The notes beneath the pieces are model-generated. The model searched no databases. It was not told the DNA's origin and saw only the letters and a list, made by a program, of their open reading frames with translations. This document shows positions 62,367-64,000 of a DNA stretch of 64,000 nt, one piece after another. The DNA lies in assembly GCF_023703415.1 (NCBI RefSeq), contig NZ_JAGMTU010000003.1:558001-622000 (forward strand). The letters are read 5' to 3'. Both the position numbers and the translations under genes were made by a program. The DNA is from Microbacterium sp. USTB-Y (GTDB lineage: Bacteria > Actinomycetota > Actinomycetes > Actinomycetales > Microbacteriaceae). How positions within the stretch are numbered: the stretch's first letter is position 1; each line of letters starts with the position of its first letter.

Positions 62367-64000
62367 ATGTCCACCGCGACAGCAACCACGGGGGCGACGC
62401 GCACCGAGCGCAAGCAGAACGCCCCGATCATGACGCACAGGCAGATCCTGCTCGTCATCTACGGCCTCATGGCCGGCATGTTCCTCTCCTCGCTCGACCA
62501 GACGATCGTCGGCACCGCGATCCGCACCATCGGCGACGACCTGCACGGCCTCGACCAGCAGGCCTGGGTCACCACCGCGTACCTGATCACCTCGACGATC
62601 TCGGTGCCGATCTACGGCAAGCTCAGCGACATCTTCGGCCGCCGCCCGCTGTTCATCTTCGGCATCTCGGTGTTCATCATCGGATCCGTGATGTCGACGT
62701 TCTCGACGTCGATGATCATGCTGGCCGGGTTCCGCGCCTTCCAGGGCATCGGCGCCGGCGCGCTGATGTCGCTGCCGCTCGCGATCATGGCCGACATCCT
62801 GGCTCCGCGCGAGCGCGCCAAGTACCAGGGCTACTTCTTCGCCGTCTTCGGCATCTCCTCGCTCATCGGCCCGCTCGTCGGCGGCCTGTTCGCGGGCGCG
62901 AACGAGATCCTCTGGATCTCCGGCTGGCGCTGGGTGTTCCTCATCAACCTCCCGATCGGCCTCATCGCCCTCGGCATGGTGATCGCGTTCCTGCACCTGC
63001 CCAAGGTCGCCAAGCACGACAACCCCCGGATCGACTGGTGGGGCGCCACCGCGGTGATCGTGGCCCTCGTGCCGCTGCTGCTCGTCGCGGAGCAGGGTCG
63101 TGAGTGGGGCTGGGCCTCGTTCGCCGCGATCGCCTGCTACGTCATCGGCGGCCTGGGCGCGATCGCGTTCGTGCTGATCGAGATCGCCATGAAGGACGAC
63201 GCGATCATCCCGATCCGCCTCTTCCACTCCAACACCTTCTCGATGGCGACCGTCATCGGCGTGCTGGTGGGCTTCGGCATGTTCGGCGCGATGATGACCA
63301 TCCCGCTGTACATGCAGATCGTCGCCGGCCTCACCCCGACCGAGTCGGGCTTCGCGATGCTGCCGATGGTCGTCGGCCTCATGACCTCGTCGATGGCCGC
63401 GGGCCAGATCACCTCGCGCACCGGGAAGTACGGGATCTTCCCGCGCACCGGCACGCTGTGCACCGCGCTCGGCTTCCTGCTGCTCACCTTCGTCTCGTCC
63501 AGCACCCCGGTGTGGTTCATGATGATCGGCATGTTCGTGGTGGGCCTGGGCCTCGGCCAGCTCATGCAGTCGCTGACCATGGCGAGCCAGAACGCGGTCG
63601 CCGCGCCCGACATGGGCGTCGCCACGAGCGCCGCCACCTTCTTCCGCCAGATCGGCGGAACGCTGGGCACCGCGATCATGCTGTCGATCCTGTTCACGCT
63701 GCTGCCGCTGAACATCGTGCACAGCATGGCTCCCCAGGCGACGCTGAGCGCGGGCCTGAACGCCGCGCTCGATCCCGCCATCGCGGGCAAGACCGAGAAC
63801 AAGGCCGTGGTGAAGCAGCTCTGGGAGCCGGTGATCGGCCCGGCGCAGAAGCAGATCCAGGCGCAGCTCGACAAGGGCGTGACCGAGGCGAAGGCAGCCG
63901 CGGGCAAGGCGGTGACCGACGCCGTCACGACCGGGGTGAACCAGGCCGTGGCCGCCGGCCAGCTCCCCGCGGCGGCAGCGCAGACGGTGATCGATCAGAA
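62367..64000 (+). CDS. DHA2-type (EmrB/QacA) MFS exporter 2 (3' end outside window)
   Basis: First 544 codons of a paralogue of exporter 1, starting MSTATATTGATRTERKQNAP after GAAGGGACTCC. It retains the acidic first-helix motif SLDQTIVGTAIRTIG, as well as YGKLSDIFGRRPLFI and RAFQGIGAGALMSLP. The visible end has entered the Ala/Lys-rich insertion. The intact motif suggests it is the more typical drug/proton antiporter of the two. Confidence 0.92.
   Translation, partial: MSTATATTGATRTERKQNAPIMTHRQILLVIYGLMAGMFLSSLDQTIVGTAIRTIGDDLHGLDQQAWVTTAYLITSTISVPIYGKLSDIFGRRPLFIFGISVFIIGSVMSTFSTSMIMLAGFRAFQGIGAGALMSLPLAIMADILAPRERAKYQGYFFAVFGISSLIGPLVGGLFAGANEILWISGWRWVFLINLPIGLIALGMVIAFLHLPKVAKHDNPRIDWWGATAVIVALVPLLLVAEQGREWGWASFAAIACYVIGGLGAIAFVLIEIAMKDDAIIPIRLFHSNTFSMATVIGVLVGFGMFGAMMTIPLYMQIVAGLTPTESGFAMLPMVVGLMTSSMAAGQITSRTGKYGIFPRTGTLCTALGFLLLTFVSSSTPVWFMMIGMFVVGLGLGQLMQSLTMASQNAVAAPDMGVATSAATFFRQIGGTLGTAIMLSILFTLLPLNIVHSMAPQATLSAGLNAALDPAIAGKTENKAVVKQLWEPVIGPAQKQIQAQLDKGVTEAKAAAGKAVTDAVTTGVNQAVAAGQLPAAAAQTVIDQ

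Overview
The window is a GC-rich chromosomal segment around the replication origin of a Gram-positive actinobacterium. Gene content and protein character suggest a Microbacterium-like member of the Microbacteriaceae; this is inference from gene order and family resemblance, because no search was run. The order parB-parA-(parS)-rsmG-khpB-yidC-yidD-rnpA-rpmH-[oriC]-dnaA-[oriC]-dnaN-recF-DUF721-gyrB-gyrA-DUF3566 is the classic actinobacterial origin. A second classic block, ppiA-rhomboid-crgA-sortase-pknB-pknA-pbpA-rodA-pstP-fhaB-fhaA, follows about 30 kb later.

Layout. 1-5837 (minus strand): ParABS segregation genes with three parS palindromes, a 966-bp gene-free stretch filled with a degenerate GTACAGGG-type repeat, then 16S rRNA methylation, membrane insertion and RNase P/ribosomal protein genes. 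5838-16401 (plus strand): dnaA flanked on both sides by DnaA boxes, then the replication and gyrase genes, ending in a strong bidirectional terminator. 16427-20233: a VIT-type transporter facing away from a histidine kinase/response regulator/DUF4097 operon. 20288-20497: tRNA-Ile and tRNA-Ala. 20581-26555: accessory genes, namely two orphan membrane-anchored proteins, a divergent MocR regulator/YczE pair with a clear operator, a PAP2 phosphatase, a small orphan and an Lrp-type regulator.

26678-32077 is a complete peptide-type ABC importer operon (binding protein, two permeases, two ATPases). It ends at an inverted pair of REP-like repeats that faces an M24 peptidase. 33545-40542 holds a tandem DUF3349 protein, a small membrane protein and a PiT phosphate transporter in one unit, with a possible PHO box upstream, then a CtaG-like protein, a DUF1801 protein, an amidohydrolase, a Nudix hydrolase, a membrane protein and a YbaK-type deacylase. 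41181-53091 is the cell-division and cell-wall signalling block. Its minus-strand operon couples FHA adaptors, a PP2C phosphatase, a SEDS glycosyltransferase, a class B PBP and two Ser/Thr kinases by start/stop overlaps, so wall synthesis and its phospho-control are made together. tRNA-Leu follows.

53440-64000 is accessory: a large ATPase/LuxR-type regulator with two C-terminal HTH domains, a DUF308-lipase fusion, a 32-bp-arm palindrome, and a TetR gene between two paralogous 14-TM drug exporters whose upstream regions share one palindromic motif. The second exporter runs off the window.

No CRISPR array, prophage, insertion sequence or obvious defence island was seen. The strongest candidates for something not routinely described are the repeat field beside parS, a second DnaA-box cluster upstream of crgA, the shared operator of the exporter pair, and an apparent strong excess of the hexamer GGATCC.
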